This document shows positions 50,051-61,372 of a stretch of 64,000 nt of DNA, one piece after another (positions within the stretch are counted from its first letter, which is position 1; every line of letters starts with the position of its first letter). Made by a program: the position numbers and the translations under genes. The stretch is from positions 20,766,875 to 20,830,874 of the forward strand of contig OZ234495.1 in NCBI GenBank assembly GCA_965153455.1, read 5' to 3'. Under the pieces are notes generated by a model. That model had not been told where the DNA came from. It saw nothing but the letters and a program-made list of their open reading frames with translations, and searched no databases. Source of the DNA: Sphagnum compactum (Eukaryota; Bryophyta; Sphagnopsida; Sphagnales).

Positions 50051-53000
50051 GTGTGAGATTGCAAAATGACTATATCAAAATATGAAAATTAAGGACTTGC
50101 ATGGTAATGCAAAAAAAGTCTTGAATGGTAATGTTCATATTCAAAGAAATTTTAAACTTCTTCAAGAAATATATATCAAATGAGATTTTTAAACAAATTG
50201 GCATCTTATAATCCTAGATGGGCATGGATCACATGTTAATTTAGAGGCAATCAAACAAGCACATCAATTTGCGTTAGATATGATTACATTTCCAAGCCAT
50301 ACATCACATGCATTACAATCTTTCAATGTGTCATCCAGTTTCAAGCCTTTCAAAACACGATTTTAAAAGGAAATAGATAAAGTAGTGGTCATAAATGATT
50401 ATGTACACAACTAGAAAAAATCATGTTGATTAGGCAAGTAGACAAAACATTGGAGTCATGTTATAGTCATTTATTATGTAATCATATTGTAGTAATTTAG
50501 GCCCAAGTTTAAAATGTCATTAAAGAGAATTGAATCTTCGTCTCCATGGCCACAAACCAACTCCTTAACCATCTAACCAATACTTCAACTTGTGATATAT
50601 TATGTCATCGCATAGATATAAACATGTACATTTCAAATCTTACGCATATTCATATCATTATTTAATTATGTAAGTTCACATTTTAACCACATAATTATAA
50701 TTTGTTTAAATAAATATTTTCAATTTGATATTCAAATTTAATGTTTTTAAATTCTGATTTGAGTTATAAATTAAATACAATTTGTAATTTGTAATTCATT
50801 TTAATATTTACTATATACATTTGGATTTTTTAATAATTAAGTTAAACTGATTAAATTCTTTTGGGCCATACATTAAAATTAAAATTCTGAATTAAATTTA
50901 ATTCATATTTTTAATTCCATATTTCTATAAAAATTTTATTTTCAAAATTGCAAGTGTAAATATATTATATCAATTTCGAATATTTATTTCAAAAAATTTA
51001 GTGTAAATTTTAACTATAAACATACACATAAATATGACGTGATTTAATTTTTAAAAATAAATTTAATTATCATTGATTCAACCTTTATACAAGTATGCAT
51101 GCCATTTGTAAAAATAACAAACTAAAATATAACATTTTTATAAACCCCTAAAAACTGATTCCACTTGAACTTCATATACACATGTGTTTTCATGTAATGC
51201 ATGCATCATTATTGCCATTACAAAATGACTTATGAGAAACTTTATGAATGTACATGTTAAATTATGTTTTATGATGTATGATGTAAAATTATTATATATA
51301 TATTTTTATATAATTCACAATATACAATTAAATTATGACCACAATTATGTTAATTTAATTACATATTTACACCATGTGGCAAAATTGCATATTTTAAATG
51401 TAAAGTGATGGACATTAATTTTTCACATCATAGGTCTTAAATAATATTATAACTTGTTTAATAGTGAGTTACATAGAATACTAAATCTTTTTAATATCGT
51501 ATGCAATATCATAATGTCATAGTTATTATTTTTGGTTAGTCATTTTAACAACTTTATATCTTAACTTGAGAGTATATAAAATTGAATACATGCTAACATC
51601 ATGTTAAACATTCATTCCATTAATCCATTGCTTGTAATAACATTAAATTGCAATGATACATATTGCCTCATAAGCTAGATAGTTGCAAACATGGTTCATA
51701 GTTGTTTATTTAATTGTTGAAGATCACTAGTTGTTTATGAAGTGGTTGCATAGAACATGAATTCTTCTAATGTTACTCTTTGACCTTTACATGTGTTAAT
51801 TTTCAATGAAATAAAAATATTAAAACCTTAAAAATAATAACCCCTATTCATGTGTCTAGTTGTGATGCAATGTAAAATATTTCGAAAGTAGACTTTTTGG
51901 GAACTTTTTTCTTGGTTGATTTTGTCCACCCTAAAGTGCCAAGACTCAATATCCAGAAGTATTCTTAAGATAGTGTAACCAATGTTTTTCATTATTTTAA
52001 TTTCTTTTAAAGACACTTGAAATGATTTGAAAATGATAGTTATGTGAAAAAAATGTACATCTTTACATTATAATACCATGCAATATATTTTTGAATCATA
52101 AAAATAATAAAAAAATAAAATCACAATTCTAAAAATATCCCGCACAATATTTCATTTTTTAATTATTAAATCCTTGGGCAAATATATAACACCTACTAGC
52201 CAATTTGAGCCCATGATTGCATGTAATCCTTACTTGCTTTATTTACCACTTATGTAATTTGGAACAATTTGAATGGATCCAAGATTTACAATGGTCAAAA
52301 AAAAATTTGGATGGAAACACAATAAAAGGAGCCACTAAGGGGTGTGGATAATGCTTAAAACCATGATCTTAATTTTTTGAAAAAATTAGAAAGGAGCACG
52401 TAATTTTGATTAGAAAAATGAGTTGGTTTCATTAAATGCAGATTTTCAATTATCAAAATTTGATTCAATTTGAAATTTGATGTTTCAAGAGTCTTTTTTC
52501 ATGTTAAAAGCACTCAAAATCTACATATGGATGTTTTTATAAAACTTATTTCAAGTGTCATTTTTCCATATCAAATGTGCACCAATCATTGTTCTTGAAA
52601 TTGAAAAGGATTTTAATATTGATTATTAAAATAGCAACATGAGTTGAAATTGGTGAAATTTATGTTTACAACACATTTTGTGCTTTTTGGTTCAAATATG
52701 CTTTTGGCCATGATAATTATGATTTTTGAAGATGTGTATTGAACAAAAATAATTCATTTTTAAGTGATAAAGAGCATGGATGGATTATACATATGATATA
52801 GTTTCAAAATGTAATAAAAAATAAATTATATGTAGCACACAGTTGTAAACTAGGTATGAAAAATGCAAAATTTGGGATAACAAACCAACACATGAATGCC
52901 ACATGTTAATGTAGTCCTTAGAAAAGGATTTCAACCTTGGCATCATTGCCTCATTATGTCATGTTTTCAACATCATGTTATGTTAACACCTTACTTTGTG

Positions 53001-55652
53001 ATGTTTGAGCACACAATTGCCACCCTACAAACAAACAATCCAATGTTATCAATTGCACACTACATCCCATGTTTCCAAAATGTTCAGTGTGAAAAATTAG
53101 GTCATGTTTTTAACATTATTCTTCATATGTTCTTGTGTTGTTTAAATTTAAATAAGACAATGGGTTCTAACATCTATGGTCACAAGGAGGTAGGCATTTG
53201 GAGAAATTTAAAATCTCAAAATGTTGTGACCTTAGCCTTATGCTCTTGACCAAGTTTGAAACAAGACAAATAAGGAATGAGCCAAGAACAAGCTAAAGCA
53301 AAGGAGACACCCAAACACATTCCCCTTGTGAGATGGAAGTTGTGAAAGTGTAAGAGGGAGTCTTGCATTCCCACTTTTAGGAAAATGAAAAGTCCAAAGG
53401 TGTCCCATAACTTTGGAACAAAGTTTGGGGGATCAAAGCTTGTCCCAATTAGGCCTTCTTTGGAGAGTTGATTTTTTTTTCAAGAACACAATACTCTAGT
53501 CAAGTTGTATTGAAAAAAAATGATCTATAGTGGGAATTATGACCATGAAAAAGGTCATGAATTAAACTACAAAAATTACTTTTGACCATTATTTTGACAA
53601 TTTCATAGATCAAATCATGTATAAATTTAGAGGTTTTAGCTCATGAACAAAAGCTACACGTTAATGTGCTTGCATGTTCAAAATAAATGTGATTTAAAAG
53701 AGTTGGAATGTTCCAAAAAAATTAGGTGATAATGTGTTCTAATTTTGGGAATTCATTTTAGCCATTTTGATGTAGTCTACAAGAACAACTCCAAAATAAA
53801 CTATAAGGAGGAAGGTGGTGCCTCCTTTCAAGTCTAGATCATGTGAATCTAAAGTGATTCAAGGCAAGTACATGACCCAATTTGGTTCCATTTGCATTGT
53901 TTAGTTTATGCAAGTGAATTGATCAAAAAACATCCATGAACTTGTTACTTCATCCTCTTTCCAATTTGAAGCTCCCATACACCCTTTTTGTCTTATGCAT
54001 GCAGTGTAGTTAAAGAATTACCCCAAGTTTTTTGTTCTTTCTATTGCTATCACTTTGGGGAATTACCATTAAAACCTTGGGACAAACTTGGGGTGGGGTG
54101 CATAACTAATGGTGGTGGGTTGGTGTTGTGTTTTTCCTCATGGTGGTGCAACTAGGTCACTTGCCCAAAATTTTGTTCATGTTTAGTCTTTTATAATTGC
54201 TATAAACTCTTCCTTTAATTTACTTACGTTTGTTCTCATCTTCACCCTCTTTTTTCTTCTAAATAAGTGTTTCTCTCTATTGTAACTTTGATCTTCTCCT
54301 TCTTGGTTTTAATTTTGTTCAACTCCTACCTTTTTAATTGTGCATGTGCCCATGTTACAAGTGTTGGCATTCTTGTTTGTGAGCTCTTGAATTAGTCATC
54401 ACCAATTTTTCCCCTTCTTGGTCCTTCCTAGTATGCAAATGTTGGTCCTTCTAAAGTTTTTTCATTAGGTTTGACCTCTTACCCTTCCTCCCTTCTTTTA
54501 ATTATTGTTGAGATTCATTCACAGTTGGGGTTCCAAAAAAATGAAAAAGGATATCAAGATTTTTTCAAGTGTAATTTCTACAAATAACATTTACACAAAA
54601 CAAATTTACGTTAGAAAATTCTAATAGTCTAAACTAAGATAATAATTCATGTTTTGGTGATGACTTTTCACATGTGTACATCAATGTGCATATAAACTTT
54701 GGTTCAAACCCAAAATTGCAAAAAAAAATTGAATAATCTTTTACAAACACTTTGACACATTCTTGGCATGATTCTTTCATGCACATGTGACCTACATTTT
54801 GGGTTACAAATTTCATGTTTAGTGAATGCAAAAAATAACCAAAAGGCCCAAAAAATATCTTTTTCTTGCAACCCCAAAAATTGAATTGTGTTGCCTTCAA
54901 AATTTTCATATGATTTATTATGCAATCAAATGCATCTAATAAGATGGACAAGCATAGATGTATGCATTATTTATCCATAAAAATTTGACATCAATTTCAT
55001 CAATTAATGCATTTTTTATTCCTTTGTAAAAATGTGCAATTTGGACACCTAATATAGTTAGTTTAAAGGATTCAAAAAAGAAACTAATATAATTAATATG
55101 AAAATATCTTTAATTATAACACAAAATTATTTTACTTATTTTCAAATAAAAATACAATACAATTATAATGATTTTTTTTTAAATCCAAAAATATTCTTTG
55201 TAATCTTTAAAAAATTAAACATTCCTTTTTAGTACCACAATTGTGAATGGACCTATTGGTCTTCATGATGTTTGTGTAAGTGTTACTAGTGTTGATGTTT
55301 CGTTGTTGCAATGCAAACACTTATTAATTTGAACCCTACCCTCCCCCCTCCTTTTCATTATGTAAAGTTCAAGGTCCATATTGCCTAGTGCAACCTAGCA
55401 AAAATAGACCCTACTATTATCATCCTAGCTTTTATCCTATGTTTGGCTAGTTTTTGAACTTTCAATGTTATGCCCATATCGAAACTCAATACCTAGATAT
55501 CCTTGTGGTTAAACGTTATGTTTTGGTTGAATGTAATAATGTAATTTATCCCCATACTCCTTTAATGTTTGTAACACACTAGGCCATTGTGGAATCTATT
55601 CTTACAAGACCTTTCAATGTTTATTTCAACTACACTCTCAACCACAATCAAT

Positions 55653-55657
55653 GAATC
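55653..55657. repeat. Target-site duplication, left (GAATC)
   Basis: GAATC precedes the 5' LTR and is repeated at 61729-61733 directly after the 3' LTR. A 5-bp duplication is the mark of a Ty3/Gypsy integrase. Confidence 0.95.
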
Positions 55658-55924
55658 TGTCATGGCCTAGGATATTTTGGGATACTTTTGGCAATGTCAT
55701 GTCCTAGGATATTTTGGGATACTTTTGGCAATATCATGTCCTAGGATATTTTGGGATACTTTTGGCAATATCATGGCCTAGGATATTTTGGGACTAGTAT
55801 GGCTCAGGGTTATAAAAGGAGATAGTCTGGGGAACAACCCTTTAGCAGATCAACACCAGTTGATGGATCAATAAAACTTGTCTTGTCTTGTAATTCTCCA
55901 CTTGTTTGTAGTCGTTCCATAACA
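55658..55924 (+). repeat. 5' LTR, 267 bp
   Basis: It begins with TG and ends with CA. Its first half is a 37-bp unit repeated 3.8 times (starts 55658, 55695, 55732, 55769). A TATA box (tataaaag, 55811-55818) and a polyadenylation signal (aataaa, 55870-55875) mark U3, R and U5. The R region should start near 55841-55845. Confidence 0.95.
55811..55818 (+). promoter_or_regulatory. LTR TATA box
   Basis: The sequence tataaaag lies 47 bp before the start of the polyadenylation signal. It predicts transcription start about 30-34 bp downstream, at 55841-55845. The same box is in the 3' LTR at 61615-61622. Confidence 0.8.
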
Positions 55925-55936
55925 GTTTGATCTGCT
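55925..55936 (+). promoter_or_regulatory. Predicted self-primer binding site
   Basis: Two bases after the 5' LTR, ttgatctgct (55927-55936) is the exact reverse complement of agcagatcaa (55844-55853), which lies at the predicted 5' end of the element's own RNA. With one bulged T the pairing extends to base 55925, the first base after the LTR. No tRNA-type site (TGGTATCAG or other TGG start) lies beside the LTR. In Tf1/sushi elements the 5' end of the transcript folds back and primes reverse transcription in this way. Confidence 0.7.
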
Positions 55937-56065
55937 CCTTCTTCTTGTTTGTTTGTTTTGTTGTTTCAGTAAGTAGCTAGAGGTATATTGGAGTGAAACT
56001 TGGAAAGGTTATAGAAGACTATAGGACGCTTCTACTCTCAAAGTTTCAAAAGAAAAGGATATGTT

Positions 56066-56719
56066 TTGAGAGAGATCCAAGCATCTGAAGTTTCAAGTGC
56101 AGATCTGGTTTTTTGGTCATATCTCCTTTGTGTAAGCTTTTCTGGGTCTGTAACTTTGTGATCTTATAGATCATATAAGAATATATGTGTGAGAGAAATT
56201 TCATGTCATTTGGACTTGTATTGAGAGAGATTCAAGCATCTGAAGTTTCAAGTGCAGATCTGGTTTTTTGGTCATATCTCCTTTGTGTAAGCTTTTTTGG
56301 GTCTGTAACTTTGTGATCTTATAGATCATATAGGAATATATGTGTGAGAGAAATTTCATGTCATTTGGACTTGTATTGAGAGAGATCCAAGCATCTGAAG
56401 TTTCAAGTGCAGATCTGGTTTTTTGGTCATATCTCCTTTGTTTAAGTTTCTTTCGGTCTGTAACTTTGTGATCTTATAGATCATATAGGAATATATGTGT
56501 GAGAGAAATTTCATGTCATTTGGAATTGTATTGAGAGAGATCCAACCATCTAAACTTTCAAGTGCAGATCTGGTTTTTTGGTCATATCTCCTTTGTTTAA
56601 GTTTCTTTCGGTCTGTAACTTTGTGATCTTATAGATCATATAGGAATATATGTGTGAGAGAAATTTCATGTCATTTGGACTTGTATTGAGAGAAATCCAA
56701 GCATCTGAAGTTTCAAGTT
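56066..56719 (+). repeat. 155-bp tandem repeat in the element leader, about 4.2 copies
   Basis: Units are spaced exactly 155 bp apart (the gcatc/ccatc landmark is at 56081, 56236, 56391, 56546, 56701), with a few substitutions each. They lie between the primer site and gag, in the untranslated leader. Confidence 0.95.
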
Positions 56720-56756
56720 TGAAGATTGAAAGCGCAAAAGTGTGAGAATTACCACC

Positions 56757-57731
56757 ATGGACAACTCAGAATCCAACATCGATCTCACTCAAATCCTCGC
56801 CGCCCTTCAACACCTTCAACAAGAAAATGCCGTGCTTAGAGACTCGGTGACCCGCCTACAGAATCAGCCACCACCTCCTGCCCCAGTACTTCCTGCTCTT
56901 GCAATGGCCGCCCAAGAACCCAAGATCAGTCTGCCAGAAAAGTTTGATGGAACGCGCCTCAAATTTCGAGGCTTTGTCAGCCAGGTACGCCTGATCATGC
57001 AACTACACCCCCGTCGTTATTTTGATGACACCACTCGTGTAGGATTCATTGGAACCCTACTCACTGGGACAGCTGCAGCATGGTTTGCTCCCATCCTGGA
57101 AACATCATCCCCTCTTCTACAAGATTTCAACGCCTTTATGGCGGAATTTGAAGCAGTATTTGGGGACAGTGATAAGGCCAGGACTTCAGCCAACAAGCTG
57201 TGTCGCCTCCAGCAAGGGACACGTTCGGCCATCGTCTACGCTTCAGAATTCAGGCAGCTTGCCTGTGACGTCAATTGGGGAGAAGCTGCCTTGATTGATC
57301 AGTTTCGCTGTGGGCTTTGTGATGATGTTCAAGACCTTTTGTTGACACTCGCAGACCCTTCTTCCTTTAGTGAAGCCATCACCCAGGCAATTCGGTGCGA
57401 TAATCGTCTGTTCGAACGTCGCCAGGAAAAGAAAGTCACCTCCAATGCCCAACTTTGGAACAGTCGGCCTATTACGCTCCCCTTAGTTCCCCAAACAACA
57501 CCAGTTGCCCGACCTGCCTCTTTTGGACTTGCTCCGATGCAGATCGACACAGCTAAGTTTAAATCTTTGACAGAAGCCGAGAAACTTCGCCGAAGGACAA
57601 ACAATCTATGTCTTTACTGTGGCAACCCAGGGCATATAGCTCGTCAATGCCCTCAAAAGCTTGTCAAACTTCAGGTACAAGCTGTGGAAACTCCCCAGGA
57701 GTTGGAAAACAAGAACATCCAGTCACAGTAG
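56757..57731 (+). CDS. gag: Retrotransposon Gag, 324 aa
   Basis: Structural protein of the virus-like particle. The ATG at 56757 is chosen because it sits in ACCACCATGG, an ideal eukaryotic start context; the frame extends five codons upstream only to a GTG. Residues about 8-35 form a leucine-rich coiled coil (LTQILAALQHLQQENAVL). The capsid region (about 55-220) has KFDGTRLKFRGFVSQ and LLTGTAAAWFAPIL, as in sushi-type Gag. A single zinc knuckle, CLYCGNPGHIARQC, is near residue 285. It ends at a TAG (57729-57731) and pol lies in another frame. Confidence 0.93.
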   Translation: MDNSESNIDLTQILAALQHLQQENAVLRDSVTRLQNQPPPPAPVLPALAMAAQEPKISLPEKFDGTRLKFRGFVSQVRLIMQLHPRRYFDDTTRVGFIGTLLTGTAAAWFAPILETSSPLLQDFNAFMAEFEAVFGDSDKARTSANKLCRLQQGTRSAIVYASEFRQLACDVNWGEAALIDQFRCGLCDDVQDLLLTLADPSSFSEAITQAIRCDNRLFERRQEKKVTSNAQLWNSRPITLPLVPQTTPVARPASFGLAPMQIDTAKFKSLTEAEKLRRRTNNLCLYCGNPGHIARQCPQKLVKLQVQAVETPQELENKNIQSQ

Positions 57732-57817
57732 GAGCCGTGCGACTGGATCTCACCCAACACCACCTTTGCAAAGGCTCCTGTTCCGCTGTTGGTCCCAGTC
57801 CCAGTTTCACTTAGTAT

Positions 57818-60800
57818 GTGGACATCATTCATATTCCAGAAGACATACCACAAGTGTCAACTTTGGTGGACTCCGGCGCCACCTCTTCTTTCATCGACCA
57901 AACATTTGTCGTCCAACACAACATCCCTGTGGTCAAGAAGTCAACCCCTATTCCGGTAGAGGTTATTGATGGGAGAACCATTGCTTCTGGTGCAATCACA
58001 CACGAGACAACCCCTCTAGAACTCTGTATCGGCAAGCACACGGAGAAGATTGTTCTCAACATCATTTCCACCCCTCACCATCCCATCATCCTTGGTCTGC
58101 CTTGGCTAGAAGCACACAACCCTATCATTGATTGGCGATCTAGAACCCTCACCTTCAGCGCACAACGATGCACCTCTCAAGAACCCCACGCTCAGAAAAA
58201 CACTTTGTCCAGTCCTGCCAAGAACCCTGTGGTCGAGAACCCAAAGAGGGTCGGAACCAATTCCAGTTTTATCAAGTCTGTTATGTCAAATCCTGCAGTC
58301 AAGAACCCCCGATTGGTTAGAACGAAACCTTGTCCTGTCAAGAATCTTGTCAAGAATTCTGCCCAAAAAACCAACCCTGTCCAGATCTTCGTTGATAGAG
58401 CTGTCCCTTTCTATCGGGCTGCTAAGAATCTTCAAGTCTTCGCCATCCATGTCAACCCAGCCAACACCACAAACCCCCAATCGGAACCAATACCTGTCAA
58501 ACTTCCCAAGAAGTACAAGGACTTTGTTGATGTTTTTGAAAAGATTAATGCTGATCAGCTCCCCGCCCATAGTCCATATGACTGCCCGATTGATCTAGAA
58601 GAAGGACAGTCACCACCCTTTGGTCCTATCTATGGCCTATCGGAACCGGAACTCCAAGCCCTGCGTGATTACCTTACTGAAAATCTTGCCAAGGGGTTCA
58701 TTCAGCATTCCAAGTCTCTAGCCGGCGCCCCAATTTTGTTTGTCAAGAAGAAGGATGGCTCCCTTCGACTTTGTGTGGATTATCGTGGACTCAACAAGAT
58801 AACCAAAAAGAATCGATATCCTTTGCCCTTGATTTCAGGTCTCCTAGATCGACTACGTACCGGGAAGATCTTCACCAAGCTTGACCTCCGTGGAGCCTAC
58901 AACTTACTCAGGATTCGCCCTGGTGATGAATGGAAGACAGCTTTCCGCACACGCTATGGCCACTTCGAATACACGGTCATGCCCTTCGGCCTCACCAATG
59001 CACCCGCAGTCTTTCAGCATCTGATGAATGATATCTTCCGGGATTACATGGACGAATTTGTCGTGGTCTATTTGGATGACATTTTAATCTTTTCCAAGGA
59101 CCAGGAAACCCACGACAAACATGTACGATTGGTGCTTGCGACGCTGCGGGAGCATGGCTTATACGCCAAGTTGGAAAAATGTGAATTCGACAAATCTTCA
59201 GTGGCGTTCCTTGGCTACGTGATCTCTCCAGATGGCATTTTCATGGACAAGTCAAAGGTCGAGACCATCCAGTGTTGGGCTACTCCATCCTCGGTCAAGG
59301 ACGTTCAACGCTTCCTAGGGTTTGCCAACTTCTATCGTCGGTTTATCAAAGGCTATTCCAAGATCACAACACCGTTAATAACCCTGACTTGCAAAGACAA
59401 GCCCTTCTCGTGGAATCCAACGGCCCAGGTTGCTTTTGATACTCTCAAGATGGCATTCACCTCTGCACCCATCCTGATACATCCCGATCCTACCAAGCCA
59501 TTCATTGTGGAAACGGACGCTTCAGATTTTGCCTTGGGAGCTATTCTATCTCAATTTGGAATAGATGGGTTGCTGCATCCAGTTGCTTTCTATTCACGGA
59601 AGTTAACCAGTGCCGAAATCAACTACCAGGTCTACGATAAGGAACTCCTGGCAATCATCACGGCATTCGAGCAGTGGAGACCGTATCTTGCCGGAGCTCA
59701 ACATCGAGTCCAAGTTCTGACAGATCACAAGAATCTCCTTTATTTCACAACTACTCGGACCTTAAATCGTCGCCAGGCACGGTGGTCTATCTTCCTAGCT
59801 GATTTCGACTTTGAGATTCAGTATCAACCCGGCACCCAGCAAGGGAAAGCTGACGCGCTATCTCGTCGTTCAGAATATGAACTTCGAGCGGGGGATGAGG
59901 CCTACGGCCAGCAGAACCAGACTTTACTCAACCCCAAGCAATTTCGAGTTGCAGCAACAATCAGCACCCTCCCAGACTCATACCTTGTCAGGGACATCAA
60001 GATAGCAACTGAGGAAGACACCTGGGCTACCAACATCAAGAAGGAACTCCAGGAACGACCAAGGAACCCAAATCGTGATGACTTGGATCAATTTGAGCAG
60101 CAAGACGGACTTCTCCTTCGAAATAACCTGATTTATGTACCCGAAGGACCTATACGCCTAAAAATCCTGAGGGAATGCCACGACAACACCCTGGCAGGTC
60201 ACTTTGGAATGGCACGGACTCACGAACTAGTGTCAAGGACTTACTGGTGGCCCAAAATGAACAAGATGCTACGGGAGTATGTCAAGTCTTGTGATACATG
60301 TGCTCGATCCAAGGCTCCCAGGCATCGCCTGTTTGGACTCCTACAGCCTCTGTCGATTCCTAGCCGACCTTGGGGATCTATTGCAATGGACTTCATCACG
60401 GACCTCCCTACTGTCAGAACCAAGAATTCAATACTGGTTGTGGTCGATCGACTCACCAAAATGGCCCATTTCACCCCTTGTTCCAAGTCAATCACGGCAG
60501 AAGAGACAGCTCAGTTAATTCTGGACGGGATCGTCCAACTGCATGGACTCCCCGAGGAAATTGTGTCCGACAGAGGTCCTCAGTTTGCATCCAAGTTCTG
60601 GCATCGTCTATTCGAGCTTCTTGGAGTTGACATTCGGCTATCTTCAGCTTTCCACCCTGAGACAGATGGACAAACCGAACGGACAAACCAGACACTCGAG
60701 CAATACCTTCGCTGCACTGTGAACTACCAACAGGACGACTGGCTGGACCTACTATCTCAAGCAGAGTTTGCTTATAATAACACAACACATGCATCGACCG

Positions 60801-61372
60801 GGATCAGTCCATTCTTTGCCAATTACGGTTTTCATCCCAGGTTCAGCCTTGAAATTCCTGGAGACTCCGTAAACCCCTCGGCTGAAGAAAGGGCCACGAG
60901 GCTTGGACAGGTTCAACAGAACCTTATGGCAGAACTCAAGCTAACACAGGAGTGGCAAAAGAAGCAAGCAGACCGCCGACGCAAGGACCATCCAAACTTC
61001 AAGGTTGGAGACAAGGTCTGGCTTCTCAGAAAGAACATTGCTACGACTCGCCCATGTGCCAAGTTGGATTACAAGCGCCTCGGACCTTTCAAAATCGCCA
61101 AATTGGTTGGTCTAGTGGCTTGCCAGTTGGAGCTTCCACCCCGTTCAAAATCCACAATGTTTTCCATGTCTCCCTGCTTGAGCCCTATCATGAAAACCCG
61201 ATCCCAGAACGTCATCAAGAACCCCCAGCTCCAGTCGAAATTGAAGGCCAAGAAGAGTTTGAAGTTCAAGAGGTCTTGGACTCCAAGAAGATTCGTGGAA
61301 AGCTCCTGTACCTTGTCTTTTGGCGAGGTTATCCTCCTTCTGAAGCTACTTGGGAGCCTGCTGGAAACCTAG
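57818..61372 (+). CDS. pol: Retrotransposon Pol: protease, RT, RNase H, integrase
   Basis: A single frame of 1184 codons, open from 57815 just after an in-frame TAG at 57812. There is no ATG before the protease, so it is normally made as a Gag fusion. Domains: protease LVDSGATSSF (residues 16-25); reverse transcriptase about 245-480 with KKDGSLRLCVDYRGLN and the catalytic YLDD at 418-421; RNase H from about 560 (VETDASDFALGAIL) through DADALSRR-like DALSRR; integrase with an HHCC zinc finger (about 785-830), MDFITDL, SDRGPQFAS and the ETDGQTERTNQTLEQYL block; then the GPF motif (YKRLGPFKIAKL). The last about 75 codons of this frame are out of register: the chromodomain continues in the +2 frame from about 61143. 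Confidence 0.95.
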   Translation: MDIIHIPEDIPQVSTLVDSGATSSFIDQTFVVQHNIPVVKKSTPIPVEVIDGRTIASGAITHETTPLELCIGKHTEKIVLNIISTPHHPIILGLPWLEAHNPIIDWRSRTLTFSAQRCTSQEPHAQKNTLSSPAKNPVVENPKRVGTNSSFIKSVMSNPAVKNPRLVRTKPCPVKNLVKNSAQKTNPVQIFVDRAVPFYRAAKNLQVFAIHVNPANTTNPQSEPIPVKLPKKYKDFVDVFEKINADQLPAHSPYDCPIDLEEGQSPPFGPIYGLSEPELQALRDYLTENLAKGFIQHSKSLAGAPILFVKKKDGSLRLCVDYRGLNKITKKNRYPLPLISGLLDRLRTGKIFTKLDLRGAYNLLRIRPGDEWKTAFRTRYGHFEYTVMPFGLTNAPAVFQHLMNDIFRDYMDEFVVVYLDDILIFSKDQETHDKHVRLVLATLREHGLYAKLEKCEFDKSSVAFLGYVISPDGIFMDKSKVETIQCWATPSSVKDVQRFLGFANFYRRFIKGYSKITTPLITLTCKDKPFSWNPTAQVAFDTLKMAFTSAPILIHPDPTKPFIVETDASDFALGAILSQFGIDGLLHPVAFYSRKLTSAEINYQVYDKELLAIITAFEQWRPYLAGAQHRVQVLTDHKNLLYFTTTRTLNRRQARWSIFLADFDFEIQYQPGTQQGKADALSRRSEYELRAGDEAYGQQNQTLLNPKQFRVAATISTLPDSYLVRDIKIATEEDTWATNIKKELQERPRNPNRDDLDQFEQQDGLLLRNNLIYVPEGPIRLKILRECHDNTLAGHFGMARTHELVSRTYWWPKMNKMLREYVKSCDTCARSKAPRHRLFGLLQPLSIPSRPWGSIAMDFITDLPTVRTKNSILVVVDRLTKMAHFTPCSKSITAEETAQLILDGIVQLHGLPEEIVSDRGPQFASKFWHRLFELLGVDIRLSSAFHPETDGQTERTNQTLEQYLRCTVNYQQDDWLDLLSQAEFAYNNTTHASTGISPFFANYGFHPRFSLEIPGDSVNPSAEERATRLGQVQQNLMAELKLTQEWQKKQADRRRKDHPNFKVGDKVWLLRKNIATTRPCAKLDYKRLGPFKIAKLVGLVACQLELPPRSKSTMFSMSPCLSPIMKTRSQNVIKNPQLQSKLKAKKSLKFKRSWTPRRFVESSCTLSFGEVILLLKLLGSLLET

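Larger units (their letters stand above)
46058..55657. other. Long AT-rich intergenic region
   Basis: Almost 10 kb at very low GC with no recognisable gene. Open frames here (for example 46203-46400, 48220-48480, 52896-53249 and 54634-54951) are low-complexity and show no family motif. The stretch at about 49430-50050 is a diverged relative of about 63020-63630. The region ends at the retrotransposon insertion site. Confidence 0.5.

Noticed and set aside
55925-56000. A standard tRNA initiator-methionine primer site after the 5' LTR
   Set aside because: No TGGTATCAG-type sequence is present; the nearest TGG is over 60 bases away and does not fit.
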